A stretch of 50,527 bases of DNA. Source: CAYWXK01 sp964462515 (GTDB taxonomy: Bacteria > Planctomycetota > Phycisphaerae > Sedimentisphaerales > Anaerobacaceae). The DNA is taken from positions 1 to 50,527 of the forward strand of contig CAYWXK010000029.1 of assembly GCA_964462515.1 (NCBI GenBank), given 5' to 3'. The translations under genes were made by a program, and so were the position numbers. The notes beneath the pieces were generated by a model. The model had not been told where the DNA came from. It was given only the letters and a program-made list of their open reading frames with translations, and did not search any database. Within the stretch, counting starts at the first letter, position 1. Every line of letters begins with the position of its first letter. Positions 14,063 through 22,239 of the stretch are shown piece by piece.

Positions 14063-14920
14063 ATGCAGATAGTAGAGTCCATTCCGAAGCTAAAGCAGCG
14101 AGCGGTTGATGCTCATAAAGGAGACTTTGGCAAGGTGTTAATCATTGCCGGCAGTGTCGGTATGAGCGGAGCGGCTGCACTTGCGGGGCGGTCGGCTTTG
14201 CGGGCGGGTGCTGGACTTGTGCGGGTGGCAACGCCTAAAAGCGTCCTGCCAATAGTCGCCTCAATAGAGCCATCCTTTACAACTATCCCGCTGCCTGAGG
14301 ATAATTCCAGCAAAATATGTGCAAAGGCAATCAATGTTATACTCGATGCCATTAGTGAAAATGATGCGGTGGCGTTCGGGCCAGGGATTGGCGTCAGCGG
14401 TGCGTTTCAGTCAATTCTTCAGATACTTATTCAACAGGAGGACTTGCGGCTGCTTATAGATGCCGATGGTTTGAATAACCTTGCTGCTATGAGTGATTGG
14501 CACGCTAAATTAAAAGCGAGTTTAATTTTGACGCCTCATCCCGGCGAAATGAAACGACTATGGTTGAGCCTGTTTAGAGAACCTCTGCCCTCGGAGCGGC
14601 AGGAACAGGCGATGCAATTGGCGAAAAGAACAGAAACTACTGTGGCACTGAAAGGAGCGGGGACAGTTGTTAGTGATAGTCAGCGGGTCTATATCAATAA
14701 AACCGGCAACCCCGGTATGGCTACAGCGGGGTCGGGTGATGTGCTGACAGGTGTGATTGTAGCGCTGATGGGGCAGGGATTGAACAATTTCGATGCGGCG
14801 GTTTTAGGCGTTTATATCCACGGCTTGGCTGGTGACATCGCAACAGAAAAAGTGGGACAAGTGAGCTTAATAGCTACTGATATAATTGAGGCATTGGGCG
14901 AAGCGTTTATGCGAAGTTAG
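14063..14920 (+). CDS. nnrD: ADP-dependent NAD(P)H-hydrate dehydratase
   Basis: 285 residues of the ribokinase-fold C-terminal domain family (NnrD/YjeF-C), which dehydrates damaged NADHX or NADPHX back to NAD(P)H using ADP. Motifs: 'GDFGKVLIIAGSVGMSGAA' at about residues 19-37, 'AVAFGPGIGVSG', 'LIDADGLNN', 'LTPHPGEMKRL', 'ALKGAGTVV', and the anion-hole/catalytic block 'GNPGMATAGSGDVLTG'. The epimerase half (NnrE) often fused to it is absent. It begins 1 nt after larB, so the two are translated from one message; both act on nicotinamide-derived cofactors, a loose link. Confidence 0.95.
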   Translation: MQIVESIPKLKQRAVDAHKGDFGKVLIIAGSVGMSGAAALAGRSALRAGAGLVRVATPKSVLPIVASIEPSFTTIPLPEDNSSKICAKAINVILDAISENDAVAFGPGIGVSGAFQSILQILIQQEDLRLLIDADGLNNLAAMSDWHAKLKASLILTPHPGEMKRLWLSLFREPLPSERQEQAMQLAKRTETTVALKGAGTVVSDSQRVYINKTGNPGMATAGSGDVLTGVIVALMGQGLNNFDAAVLGVYIHGLAGDIATEKVGQVSLIATDIIEALGEAFMRS

Positions 14921-14934
14921 TGCTACATCGCATA

Positions 14935-15065
14935 AATTCTAAATTCTAATTTCTAATATCTAAACAAATTCAAAATCCAAATGACAAAAATATATCTCAA
15001 AATGAAAAAATATGTTGGTTTTTGATTAGTTTATCTCTGTGCTTTCTGTGTCCTCTGTGGCCAGG
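14935..15065. repeat. AT-rich intergenic repeat between nnrD and the beta-helix gene
   Basis: A run of 'AAATTCTAA'-type units (TAAATTCTAAATTCTAAT near 14934-14955), then 'ACAAATTCAAAATCCAAATGAC', then 'TCTGTGCTTTCTGTGTCCTC' and 'TGTGGCCAGG'. No ORF or hairpin of note. The 'TCTGTGTCCTCTGTGG' string is the complement-type partner of the CGCAGAG repeat near 13191. It lies between the converging ends of two genes. Confidence 0.45.
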
Positions 15066-15074
15066 AAAGATTTA

Positions 15075-16394
15075 CTAATTTTCTTCAAGCCAATGAAAGG
15101 CGATGAGGGCGAAGTCTTTGAGATTTACGATGCAGTCGCCGTTTATGTCGCCTGCGACTGGCGCTTCGCAGGGTGGTTTGCCAAAATATGATTTACTTGC
15201 TCCGGCTGTGCCGCCATAAGCGCCCATATTGATAATGCCGCCATTCGGAAATGGCTCCAAACCAATAGGACTTGCCGGGTCACCGGCATCGATACAGAGG
15301 CTTGTTACATCGTCTTTTACCCATGTCTGGCTGTTGGGGTCCCAGCGGCCAGCCAAAGACCGCAAATGATAGTCACCTGCAAAATACGTCCAGGGTTGAT
15401 TATAATCCCAATATCCTTCCCGGGCAAAATATGGTTCTGCATCAATATTGCCCGGCCCCCAATTCACAGTGCTATTACACGGGTCTTCCACGTAAATACC
15501 TTGCAAACCACCTTGTATATCACAATATGAAATATTTATAGTCCCTCCATTACCAATAAAAACTTGGGCCCAATAATTCCAGCTATTGTGGTAAATAATG
15601 CAGTTTACTACTGTTGCCACCCCGCTCCCAACTGCTATACCTGGCCCACGGCTATTGTTTACTATAGTGCAATTTTTAATCAAGCCATGACATCCGTTGA
15701 TTGCAGGAGGCTCACTTGCCACAGCGCATGCATTATTGTCCACCATTAGACAGTTGCTGATTTCTCCATCACACCAAACAATTGCCAACATACAGCCACC
15801 ACGGAAAAAGCAATGACTAATCGTGGCATGCGTGCGATTCTCACCGTTGGGAAAAAGTTCTCTGTCAAATCCTTTAACATGACCTTTAATGTCAAAGCCG
15901 ATAAGGGCACAATTTGGGCCTTCGGTTCCTCTGAATGTAACGGTAGGGTAAAATGGTGCGACGTCAATATACATAATGGTTGTCGAGGCGATAACATTCG
16001 GATTGGCGGGATTGTTGCTTGTCAGTGTGATATTTTTGCCCAAAAAGTTAATACTTTCCTTATACAAACCCGGCTGGACAATTATTGTATCACCATCTTT
16101 TGCAGCATTAATAGCAGATTGTATGTTATTGAAATCTGCAAGACCATCATCATCGACAGTGATTGTTCGAGCCTGGCAGGCAGAGGCTAAAAGCAAATAA
16201 ATGAAAATGTAGCCCCACGAGCAAAGCAAGGTCGGCGGAATCCGCCGAAGCACTCGTGCTATGTAGCGAAATGCTGCTTCGCAGAGTAGCATACCCTCCT
16301 TCGCACAAGGCCTCGGAGGGTTATCCTTTTCGCATTCATCCACGGCTAAAAGCCGTGGTCTTCTGCGAAGGCGGATAAAACTTAGCCTTTTCAT
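15075..16394 (-). CDS. Secreted right-handed beta-helix protein with a dockerin-like C-terminus
   Basis: 439 residues. After an unusually long N-terminus comes a hydrophobic stretch 'IFIYLLLASACQA', which looks like a signal-peptide core with a cleavage site. The mature part begins 'RTITVDDDGLADFNNIQSAI', the standard opening of pectate-lyase-like parallel beta-helix proteins (N-q-A-i-n-A-a-k-d-G-D-t), followed by repeated 'NCLMVDNN', 'IKNCTIVNNS', 'VVNCIIYHNS' rungs. The last residues 'GDINGDCIVNLKDFALIAFHWLEEN' resemble a single dockerin-type or planctomycete-type cohesion repeat. Function could be polysaccharide binding or cleavage; no catalytic residue is evident. The ATG at 16394 has an AGAGGA ribosome-binding site. 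Residues about 6-61 are encoded by a palindromic element (see repeat); without it the signal peptide would be MKRLSYIFIYLLLASACQA. Confidence 0.85.
   Translation of the reverse strand: MKRLSFIRLRRRPRLLAVDECEKDNPPRPCAKEGMLLCEAAFRYIARVLRRIPPTLLCSWGYIFIYLLLASACQARTITVDDDGLADFNNIQSAINAAKDGDTIIVQPGLYKESINFLGKNITLTSNNPANPNVIASTTIMYIDVAPFYPTVTFRGTEGPNCALIGFDIKGHVKGFDRELFPNGENRTHATISHCFFRGGCMLAIVWCDGEISNCLMVDNNACAVASEPPAINGCHGLIKNCTIVNNSRGPGIAVGSGVATVVNCIIYHNSWNYWAQVFIGNGGTINISYCDIQGGLQGIYVEDPCNSTVNWGPGNIDAEPYFAREGYWDYNQPWTYFAGDYHLRSLAGRWDPNSQTWVKDDVTSLCIDAGDPASPIGLEPFPNGGIINMGAYGGTAGASKSYFGKPPCEAPVAGDINGDCIVNLKDFALIAFHWLEEN
16213..16380. repeat. Palindromic element inside the signal-peptide region of the beta-helix gene
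   Basis: About 168 bp made of nested palindromes: CCACGGCTTTTAGCCGTGG, CCCTCC...GGAGGG, CTGCGAAGCAG, GCTACATAGC, GGCGGATTCCGCC and CACGAG...CTCGTG. On the minus strand it begins TTTTATCCGCC and ends at the CTCGTGGGGC block. The length is a multiple of three and adds about 56 codons without a stop. The ends TCCGCC...GGCGGAT match shorter hairpins at 30620-30649 and 38761-38780. Confidence 0.7.
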
Positions 16395-16436
16395 CTCAAA
16401 ATCCTCTGTTAATACATAGACCAGAGTTATATTTAC

Positions 16437-16442
16437 ATTATA
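16437..16442 (-). promoter_or_regulatory. -10 box of the beta-helix gene
   Basis: TGGTATAAT is an extended -10 box (TGn plus TATAAT) 42 nt before the ATG at 16394. No good -35 box is visible, as is common with extended -10 promoters. Confidence 0.5.
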
Positions 16443-16501
16443 CCATTTTTCTTTGAATTTTTTTGAGATTTTATGCTTTTTTGAGAGAAACTTGTATTTT
16501 G

Positions 16502-16529
16502 TTGCTGCTGTTATGAAAGTAGTTATAAT
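16502..16529 (+). promoter_or_regulatory. Promoter of the symporter gene
   Basis: TTGCTG (16502-16507), 16 nt, TATAAT (16524-16529). The expected RNA start near 16536 leaves a leader of about 70 nt before the ATG at 16606. Confidence 0.5.
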
Positions 16530-16605
16530 GGCAGCGAATTTGATATTGAAATGCTCTGTTGAAACAAGGGAATGAAACAGAAAGGATTTAAGGAAAGGAT
16601 TCGTT

Positions 16606-18636
16606 ATGCACCTGACCACACTCGATATTCTGGTCTTTGTTGGATTTGTTGTAGCAGTAGTCGCCACAGGTCTTCTTAAAAGTCGTCACGAGAAGACAAG
16701 CGAGGACTACTTCCTGGCAAGCCGCGGTTTAAGCTGGTGGCTGATTGGCTTCTCTCTGATTGCTGCCAACATTTCCTCGGAGCAATTTGTCGGCATGTCC
16801 GGTAACGCCGCCAGCCATGTCGGTCTGGCCATTGCCAGTTACGAATGGATGGCCGCTATTACGCTGGTCGTCGTGGCTTTCGCTTTTCTCCCATATTTCC
16901 TGCGGGCTGGAATCTACACCATGCCCGAATTCCTGGAGTACCGCTACAATGCCGCCGCACGCACTATCATGGCCGTGGCAACTATCTTTATCTATATGCT
17001 GCTGCTTGGCTCTGTAACCTATTCCGGCGCGCTGACAATTCGCACCCTGGCAGCCAAGATGGGCTATTCAGTCAGCTTACTGACCGGCTCGTTAGTAATC
17101 GGAATTATTGCGATGGTTTACGTGACAGCGGGCGGACTGAAGGCCTGTGCCTGGGCTGACCTTATTCAAGGCAGCGCTTTGATTGTCGGCGGTGCTGCGA
17201 TTATGTGGTTTGCCTTTGAGAAGCTTGGGGCGGCCACCCAGGTTGCGACGATTGCCAGCGTTCAGACAGGAACTGTGGCTCTGCGGAACCTGGCACAGGG
17301 AACAGGATCTGTTGAGCGGTTTCTGGATTTGAACCGCATTCGCCTAAATATGTTCCTGCCCGGCACCGACCGCGTCTTGCCCTGGACCGCTCTGCTGCTT
17401 GGGCTATGGATACCGAATTTCTACTACTGGGGGCTGAACCAGTATATCACCCAGCGAACACTTGGCTCGAAGTCACTGTCGCAGGGGCAGAAGGGAATTG
17501 TATTTGCTGCCTTTTTGAAGCTGCTGATTCCCTTCGTTATCGTGATACCCGGCATCATCGCTTTCAATCTGTTCTGGGGCGATATGCAAAAGGAATCGGT
17601 AAAGGACAACGCACCGATTATTGCCAAATATCTAAAGGCCAACCCGCAGACAAAGTTTGTCGAAACGGCTGCATCGCCGACCGAAGAGAACATCTCTGAA
17701 TGGAAAAACGGACGTTTCCTGTTGGCGTTGTATCCGGACGCAACTTCGCTGCAGAACATCAAAACCATGCACCCGTATGTCCTTCCAATGTTAAGTTCAG
17801 ACTATGACCAGATTAGAGCAGGTGAATACACGGTCTTCGAATCGGAGGATATGACCTGGAAAGCAGTCAATCCAGAACTGGCGGCAGAGGTCGAGGCCTA
17901 CAATGCAAAGGTCAAAGAAGCGGCCAAGGCCGTCAACAAAATCGTTACCACCGAAAAGCCCATCGTCTATAAGTACGATACCGCCCTCGGGCAGCTTCTC
18001 GGCAATGTGCTGCCGCAAGGTGTTGGAATTGTCGGATTTGTGCTCGCTGCGCTGCTGGGTGCGATAGTCAGCTCACTTGCCGCAATGCTCAACGCCGCCT
18101 CAACAATCTTCTCGATGGATATCTACAAGAAATATCTGTCACCACAGGCCTCGCAGCGTGCAGTCGTATTTCTTGGCCGTCTGTGTGTTGTGGTGTTCAC
18201 GGTCGTCGCTGTATTCCTTGCTCCGCAGCTCGGCAACCCTAAAATCAGCAACAGCATCTTCACGATAATCCAGGAGAGCCAGGGCTTCATTTCCCCAGGC
18301 ATCCTGGCGGTGTTCGTCTTCGGCCTGGTCTTTCGCAAGGGTCCGCCGGTCATCGGCGTTGTGGGCATGCTCACGAATATTGTAGCTTATGGTGCAATGA
18401 AGCTCGCCGTGCCAAGCGTCCAGTTTCTCAACCGCATGGCTATCTGCTTTGTGTTGTGCATGGTGGTAATGGGTCTCATTACCCTGCTCAAACCCCTACC
18501 ACAGCCAATCCAGTTCCGCCAGAACACCACAATCAATCTGGACACCTCCCGAGGCGCCGTCGTAGCAGGGATTATTGTAGTCATAATTACCCTGGCGCTG
18601 TATGCGATATTCAGCCCCTTGTGCATTGCCAGGTAG
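16606..18636 (+). CDS. Sodium/solute symporter family (SSS, SGLT-like)
   Basis: 676 residues with many membrane helices. The first ones contain 'TSEDYFLASRGLSWWLIGFSL', 'ANISSEQFVGMSG' and 'YTMPEFLEYRYN', typical of the SSS family that imports sugars, amino acids or vitamins driven by Na+. 'PQGVGIVGFVLAALLGAIVSSLAAMLNAASTIFSMDIY' is the conserved Na+-site region. Between these, about residues 325-455, lies a polar stretch ('NAPIIAKYLKANPQTKFVE', 'TVFESEDMTWKAVN') that is far longer than in ordinary members. A sugar substrate is likely given the flanking carbohydrate genes, but that is an inference. A loose AAGGAAAGG ribosome-binding site precedes the ATG. Confidence 0.88.
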   Translation: MHLTTLDILVFVGFVVAVVATGLLKSRHEKTSEDYFLASRGLSWWLIGFSLIAANISSEQFVGMSGNAASHVGLAIASYEWMAAITLVVVAFAFLPYFLRAGIYTMPEFLEYRYNAAARTIMAVATIFIYMLLLGSVTYSGALTIRTLAAKMGYSVSLLTGSLVIGIIAMVYVTAGGLKACAWADLIQGSALIVGGAAIMWFAFEKLGAATQVATIASVQTGTVALRNLAQGTGSVERFLDLNRIRLNMFLPGTDRVLPWTALLLGLWIPNFYYWGLNQYITQRTLGSKSLSQGQKGIVFAAFLKLLIPFVIVIPGIIAFNLFWGDMQKESVKDNAPIIAKYLKANPQTKFVETAASPTEENISEWKNGRFLLALYPDATSLQNIKTMHPYVLPMLSSDYDQIRAGEYTVFESEDMTWKAVNPELAAEVEAYNAKVKEAAKAVNKIVTTEKPIVYKYDTALGQLLGNVLPQGVGIVGFVLAALLGAIVSSLAAMLNAASTIFSMDIYKKYLSPQASQRAVVFLGRLCVVVFTVVAVFLAPQLGNPKISNSIFTIIQESQGFISPGILAVFVFGLVFRKGPPVIGVVGMLTNIVAYGAMKLAVPSVQFLNRMAICFVLCMVVMGLITLLKPLPQPIQFRQNTTINLDTSRGAVVAGIIVVIITLALYAIFSPLCIAR

Positions 18637-18689
18637 GAGATATGTGGGCTAAATGAACGAGTATTACAAGTTACGTAAAAGGGTGGACG

Positions 18690-19895
18690 ATGCGTAAGCC
18701 TTTATGGAGAAAAAAGAACTTTAAGGGTGGGAAGTCGCTGTCAACGAGGGCAGTCCATGCCGGTGAAGCGAGGAATAAATACGCCGACTCACTGACAACG
18801 CCCATCATTCAAACATCAACATATACGTTCAGAAACAGCAAGGCAATTGAGGATTACACAAAGAAAGGTAAGGAGCATTTTGAATACGGCAGGTACGGCA
18901 ATCCTACTGCGAAAATTGCCGAGGCACGCCTGGCGGACCTTGAAGGAGCGGAAGATTGTGTAGTATTTTCATCCGGAATGAGCGCAATAACTACTACCAT
19001 TCTCTCTCTGGTGCAGTCGGGCGACCACATCGTTATCACCGACGACAGCTACAAAAAAACACTGGAATTTTGCAAGTCATACCTTAAACAGTTCGGCATC
19101 GAATGCACCATCGTTCGGTTTGGAGATTACCAGGTCCTTGAGAAGGCAATCAGAAAGAACACGCGTTTTATTTTTTCTGAGTCACCGACAAATCCATACC
19201 TGAATATCTTTGACCTTGTCAGAATTAAAAAGATAGCAGACAGGCACAATGTCCTGACGCTTATAGACAGCACATTCAGCACGCCTGTAAATCAAAGGCC
19301 CATTGAATTTGGTATGGACCTGGTTTTGCAAAGCGCCACAAAATATCTTGGGGGACACAATGATATTTTAGCCGGGGCCGTGCTCGGCAGAAATGAGCTG
19401 ATTGAGAAGGTGCGGAACCTGCACAAATCGATGGGCGGCACGATTGACCCGCACTGCTGTTACCTTTTGTTGCGGGGGCTAAAGACTTTTCCGCTGCGCG
19501 TAAGACAGCAAAACGAATCCGCCTTGCAGGTTGCTCGATTTCTTGAAAATCACCCTCGCATCAAGCGGGTCTATTATCCTTTTCTCGAAAGTCATCCGCA
19601 CTACAGCATAGCGAAGGAACAAATGAGCGGAGGCGGCGGGGTTGTTACGTTTGAGATAAAAGGAAACCTAAATACCGCCAAGCGATTTTTAGATTCATTG
19701 AAGCTGTGCTTTATTGGAGCGAGTTTAGGGGGCGTAGAGACGCTGATAACGCACCCGGCAATGGTCAGCTACTACGATTATTCGAGAAAGAAGCGGTATG
19801 AGCTTGGTCTTATCGACACCCTTTTCCGGCTTGCAGTGGGCATTGAGGATGTTGAGGACATAATTGCAGACCTGGACCAGGCACTGGCAAAGTGA
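18690..19895 (+). CDS. Cystathionine gamma-synthase/beta-lyase family PLP enzyme
   Basis: 401 residues. Family blocks: 'STRAVHAGE' near the N-terminus, 'TPIIQTSTYTF', 'YGRYGNPTAKIAEARLADLEGAE', 'FSSGMSAI', 'SPTNPYLNIFDL', 'IDSTFSTPVNQRP', the PLP lysine in 'QSATKYLGGHNDILAG', and 'RGLKTFPLRV'. These enzymes make or cleave cystathionine or release H2S/methanethiol in methionine and cysteine metabolism. 'EYGRYGNPT' and 'SATKYLGGHND' resemble the plant-type cystathionine gamma-synthase branch, so I lean to synthase, but homology alone does not exclude lyase. It follows the symporter by 53 nt and precedes the GHMP kinase by 20 nt. Confidence 0.85.
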   Translation: MRKPLWRKKNFKGGKSLSTRAVHAGEARNKYADSLTTPIIQTSTYTFRNSKAIEDYTKKGKEHFEYGRYGNPTAKIAEARLADLEGAEDCVVFSSGMSAITTTILSLVQSGDHIVITDDSYKKTLEFCKSYLKQFGIECTIVRFGDYQVLEKAIRKNTRFIFSESPTNPYLNIFDLVRIKKIADRHNVLTLIDSTFSTPVNQRPIEFGMDLVLQSATKYLGGHNDILAGAVLGRNELIEKVRNLHKSMGGTIDPHCCYLLLRGLKTFPLRVRQQNESALQVARFLENHPRIKRVYYPFLESHPHYSIAKEQMSGGGGVVTFEIKGNLNTAKRFLDSLKLCFIGASLGGVETLITHPAMVSYYDYSRKKRYELGLIDTLFRLAVGIEDVEDIIADLDQALAK

Positions 19896-19915
19896 ATTTG
19901 AAATGAAAGAGTAAA

Positions 19916-21157
19916 ATGAAATTGCCAAAAGAAGAACAAACGACACTGGATAAAATCCTGAAATTCACCGGAGATAATAGTATCGACGTGAAAGGCGGAA
20001 AAGTAAGGAGGACATCATCGCGATTCTGTCTGGGGGTCGAGCACGGTGATTATAACGGCACCGAGCTTTTTGGCGTAGGAACTGACAGATTTATCTGGAT
20101 GGCTTATAAGCCGAGCGGAACAAATGGTGTAAAATTATTTAGCGGAAATTTTCCTGATGATGGAGTGATTGAATTTAAGATTGGCGATGTTCCAAAGCCT
20201 AAATCAACCGACATAGCTGAGACGTGGGGGCGATTTCCATACGGCGTTGAATATATCCTGAGGCGGGAAGGTTACAAATTATCGCAGGGTATCAACGGTG
20301 TTATTTACGGAAATATCCCCGGCGGCGGAATGAGCAGGTCAGCATCTTTGACTTTGAATCTGATTTTGTCGCTGCTGGATGCCAACGGTATCGAGGAAGA
20401 TGCGATGAAGATTGTCGATATGGCTCAGGCGGTTGAGAATGATTATGTTGGTTCGCCCTGTGGAAAGCTCGACCAGATTATGATAGTATTTGCGCGTGAG
20501 GGGATGGGGACATACTATAATCCAAAGGACCGTTCAATAAAATATGTGCCGCTCGGTGCCGGCGGCGAGGAGCTGCGTATCGTTGTGCTCGATACGGGGA
20601 CGGTGCGGCCGGGTCTGGAAAAATCAACCTATAAAATCCGAAGAGCCGAATGCGAGAAACTGGTTTCAATTTTGCGGGATACCAATTACGATATATCGTG
20701 CCTTGCAGATATTAAAGACGAGGCGATTTATAAAAAGGTTATTGCTAATTTTGGCAAGGTTTATCTGGATTTATGCGATAGATTAACATATATTTTTGGT
20801 GCTCAGAAGCGATTCTACGAAATGCTGAAGGCCTGGGAAGCAGGTAACATCGAAACTGTTGGCAGGATATTCAGAGAGGATGGAATTGGCCTGCGTGATG
20901 ATTACAAAATATCGGGTCCGGAATTAGAGACGATGTGTGATATTGTTCGGACAATCTCGGGCGTTCTGGGTGAGCGGATGCTGGGCGGCGGCGATAAAGG
21001 AGCATCCGGGGCACTGGTCCTTGCCAAAAGTGTTGATAAGGTTAAGAAGGCTGTCGATACGGCTTATCCACGAAGCCGGCCAGAGCTTGCCGAAAAATAT
21101 GCTGTGCATATTTGTAAGGTTGTGGATGGCGTTAAGGTTTATGAAGGTTTGCTGTGA
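19916..21157 (+). CDS. Galactokinase-like GHMP kinase
   Basis: 413 residues with GHMP-family architecture. 'RFCLGVEHGDYNGTELFG' corresponds to the galactokinase signature RVNLIGEHTDYNGG, keeping E, H and D. 'GNIPGGGMSRSASLTLNL' is the phosphate-binding loop, 'SPCGKLDQIM' holds the catalytic aspartate (CGxxDQ) and 'GERMLGGGDKGASGALVL' the C-terminal motif 3. The loop departs from the galactokinase norm (SRSAS in place of SSSAA), and T in GEHTDY is replaced by G. It would phosphorylate a sugar at C1 using ATP, but the exact sugar is uncertain. The next gene, pyrK, starts 10 nt after its stop. Confidence 0.75.
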   Translation: MKLPKEEQTTLDKILKFTGDNSIDVKGGKVRRTSSRFCLGVEHGDYNGTELFGVGTDRFIWMAYKPSGTNGVKLFSGNFPDDGVIEFKIGDVPKPKSTDIAETWGRFPYGVEYILRREGYKLSQGINGVIYGNIPGGGMSRSASLTLNLILSLLDANGIEEDAMKIVDMAQAVENDYVGSPCGKLDQIMIVFAREGMGTYYNPKDRSIKYVPLGAGGEELRIVVLDTGTVRPGLEKSTYKIRRAECEKLVSILRDTNYDISCLADIKDEAIYKKVIANFGKVYLDLCDRLTYIFGAQKRFYEMLKAWEAGNIETVGRIFREDGIGLRDDYKISGPELETMCDIVRTISGVLGERMLGGGDKGASGALVLAKSVDKVKKAVDTAYPRSRPELAEKYAVHICKVVDGVKVYEGLL

Positions 21158-21167
21158 CGGTAGCATT

Positions 21168-22109
21168 ATGACGGAAAACCCATCACCAAGTAAAGGTGTG
21201 TTTAAGGCGGTCGTGACTTCCAACAGGGAGATTGGGCAGCGATTATACCGGCTGCGGTTGGAGTTTTCCGGGGCTGGTAGAGATGCCTTTGCAAAATTTA
21301 AGCCCGGGCAGTTTGCGCAGATAGATGTATCCGGCACCGCCCTACCGCCGCTGGAAAAGATACCAAAGGATTTGGTCGATGCAAGCGGGCGAAAGATTCT
21401 ATTGCGCAGACCTTTTAGCTTCGTCGATGTTGAAACGCAGGGGAACAGGACCTTTGCCGACCTTGTTTATCGTGTTGTTGGGCCTGCGAGTTTGCGGATG
21501 ACGACTCTGACAGCGGGAAATTCACTGAGTGTAATCGGGCCTTTGGGAAATGGTTTCTGGATTCCGCAGGGTAAGAAAAAGGCACTTTTAGTTATGGGAG
21601 GAATGGGTGCTCCACCATTACAGCACTTAGCAAAGGTTCTTTCAAAGGATTATGCAGATATAGAAATAACGGCCCTTGCCGGTGCGAAGACGGTAAGGGA
21701 GCTGCCTTTTGAGGGCCGACTCGATGAGATTTCGCAACAGTTGGAGTTTGCGTTGCGGGAGTTTGCTAAATACGGCGCAAATTCGCTGTTGGCGACGGAT
21801 GATGGGACAGCCGGGTATAAAGGGCCGGTTAGCGAGTGCCTGCTGCAGTGGCTTGCAAAATCCACGTGGGCGAGGGACACTACAATTATCTATGCCTGCG
21901 GGCCTGAGGCAATGCTGGCAAAGGTCGCACAGATTACAAAAGATAAGGCAATTGATTGCCAGATAAGTATGGAACAAATGATGGCCTGTGGAATTGGCGT
22001 GTGCCAGAGCTGCGCAGTGCCGTGCAGAGTAAACGGCTCAAACGAAACCGTTTATAAGTTGTGCTGTGAAGATGGGCCGGTGTTCGATTGCAGGGAAGTA
22101 ATTTTTTAA
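21168..22109 (+). CDS. pyrK: Dihydroorotate dehydrogenase B electron-transfer subunit PyrK
   Basis: 313 residues, similar to PyrK, which carries FAD and a [2Fe-2S] cluster and passes electrons from dihydroorotate oxidation to NAD+. The FAD-binding region 'GQFAQIDVSG...LLRRPFSFVDVE' and the nucleotide region 'LLVMGGMGAPPLQHLAK' are followed by the cluster motif 'EQMMACGIGVCQSCAVPC...YKLCCEDGPVFD' with Cys at C-x4-C-x2-C plus a later C. The frame is open much further upstream (to 20937), but the ATG at 21168, 10 nt after the previous stop, matches the family N-terminus, although its ribosome-binding site is weak. It partners pyrD downstream. Confidence 0.9.
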   Translation: MTENPSPSKGVFKAVVTSNREIGQRLYRLRLEFSGAGRDAFAKFKPGQFAQIDVSGTALPPLEKIPKDLVDASGRKILLRRPFSFVDVETQGNRTFADLVYRVVGPASLRMTTLTAGNSLSVIGPLGNGFWIPQGKKKALLVMGGMGAPPLQHLAKVLSKDYADIEITALAGAKTVRELPFEGRLDEISQQLEFALREFAKYGANSLLATDDGTAGYKGPVSECLLQWLAKSTWARDTTIIYACGPEAMLAKVAQITKDKAIDCQISMEQMMACGIGVCQSCAVPCRVNGSNETVYKLCCEDGPVFDCREVIF

Positions 22110-22119
22110 CCTTAGGGAA

Positions 22120-22236
22120 CGCAGAGAAAAAAAATAAAAAAATAGTGATGGTGTGCAGAGCACAGCCTACGACTGGATTCCTGCTCCCTCGACCCCGATA
22201 AATGGGGGCTCGGGACAGGTTTCGCAAGAATGACAA
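22120..22236. repeat. Hairpin-forming dispersed-type repeat between pyrK and pyrD
   Basis: AACGCAGAGAAAA (about 22120) is the CGCAGAG-type string. It is followed by GACTGGATTCCTGCTCCC and TTTCGCAAGAATGAC at 22171-22234, the 'GGATTCCTGC...TTTCGCAGGAATGAC' style repeat. CCTGCTCCCTCGACCCC pairs with GGGGGCTCGGGACAGG, a large hairpin ending just before the pyrD ATG. It may affect pyrD translation. Confidence 0.5.
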
Positions 22237-22239
22237 AAA

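Noticed and set aside
16395..16667. Extension of the beta-helix gene to 16667
   Set aside because: It would overlap the symporter start and promoter and gives an AT-rich, non-signal N-terminus; ATG 16394 has an AGAGGA ribosome-binding site.
18653..18697. 14-codon ORF in the leader of the cystathionine gamma-synthase-like gene
   Set aside because: It overlaps the gene start and has no amino-acid run or terminator fitting an attenuator.
20937..21167. Upstream extension of the pyrK reading frame to 20937
   Set aside because: It overlaps the end of the galactokinase-like gene and adds 77 residues with no PyrK similarity; the ATG at 21168 fits the family start.
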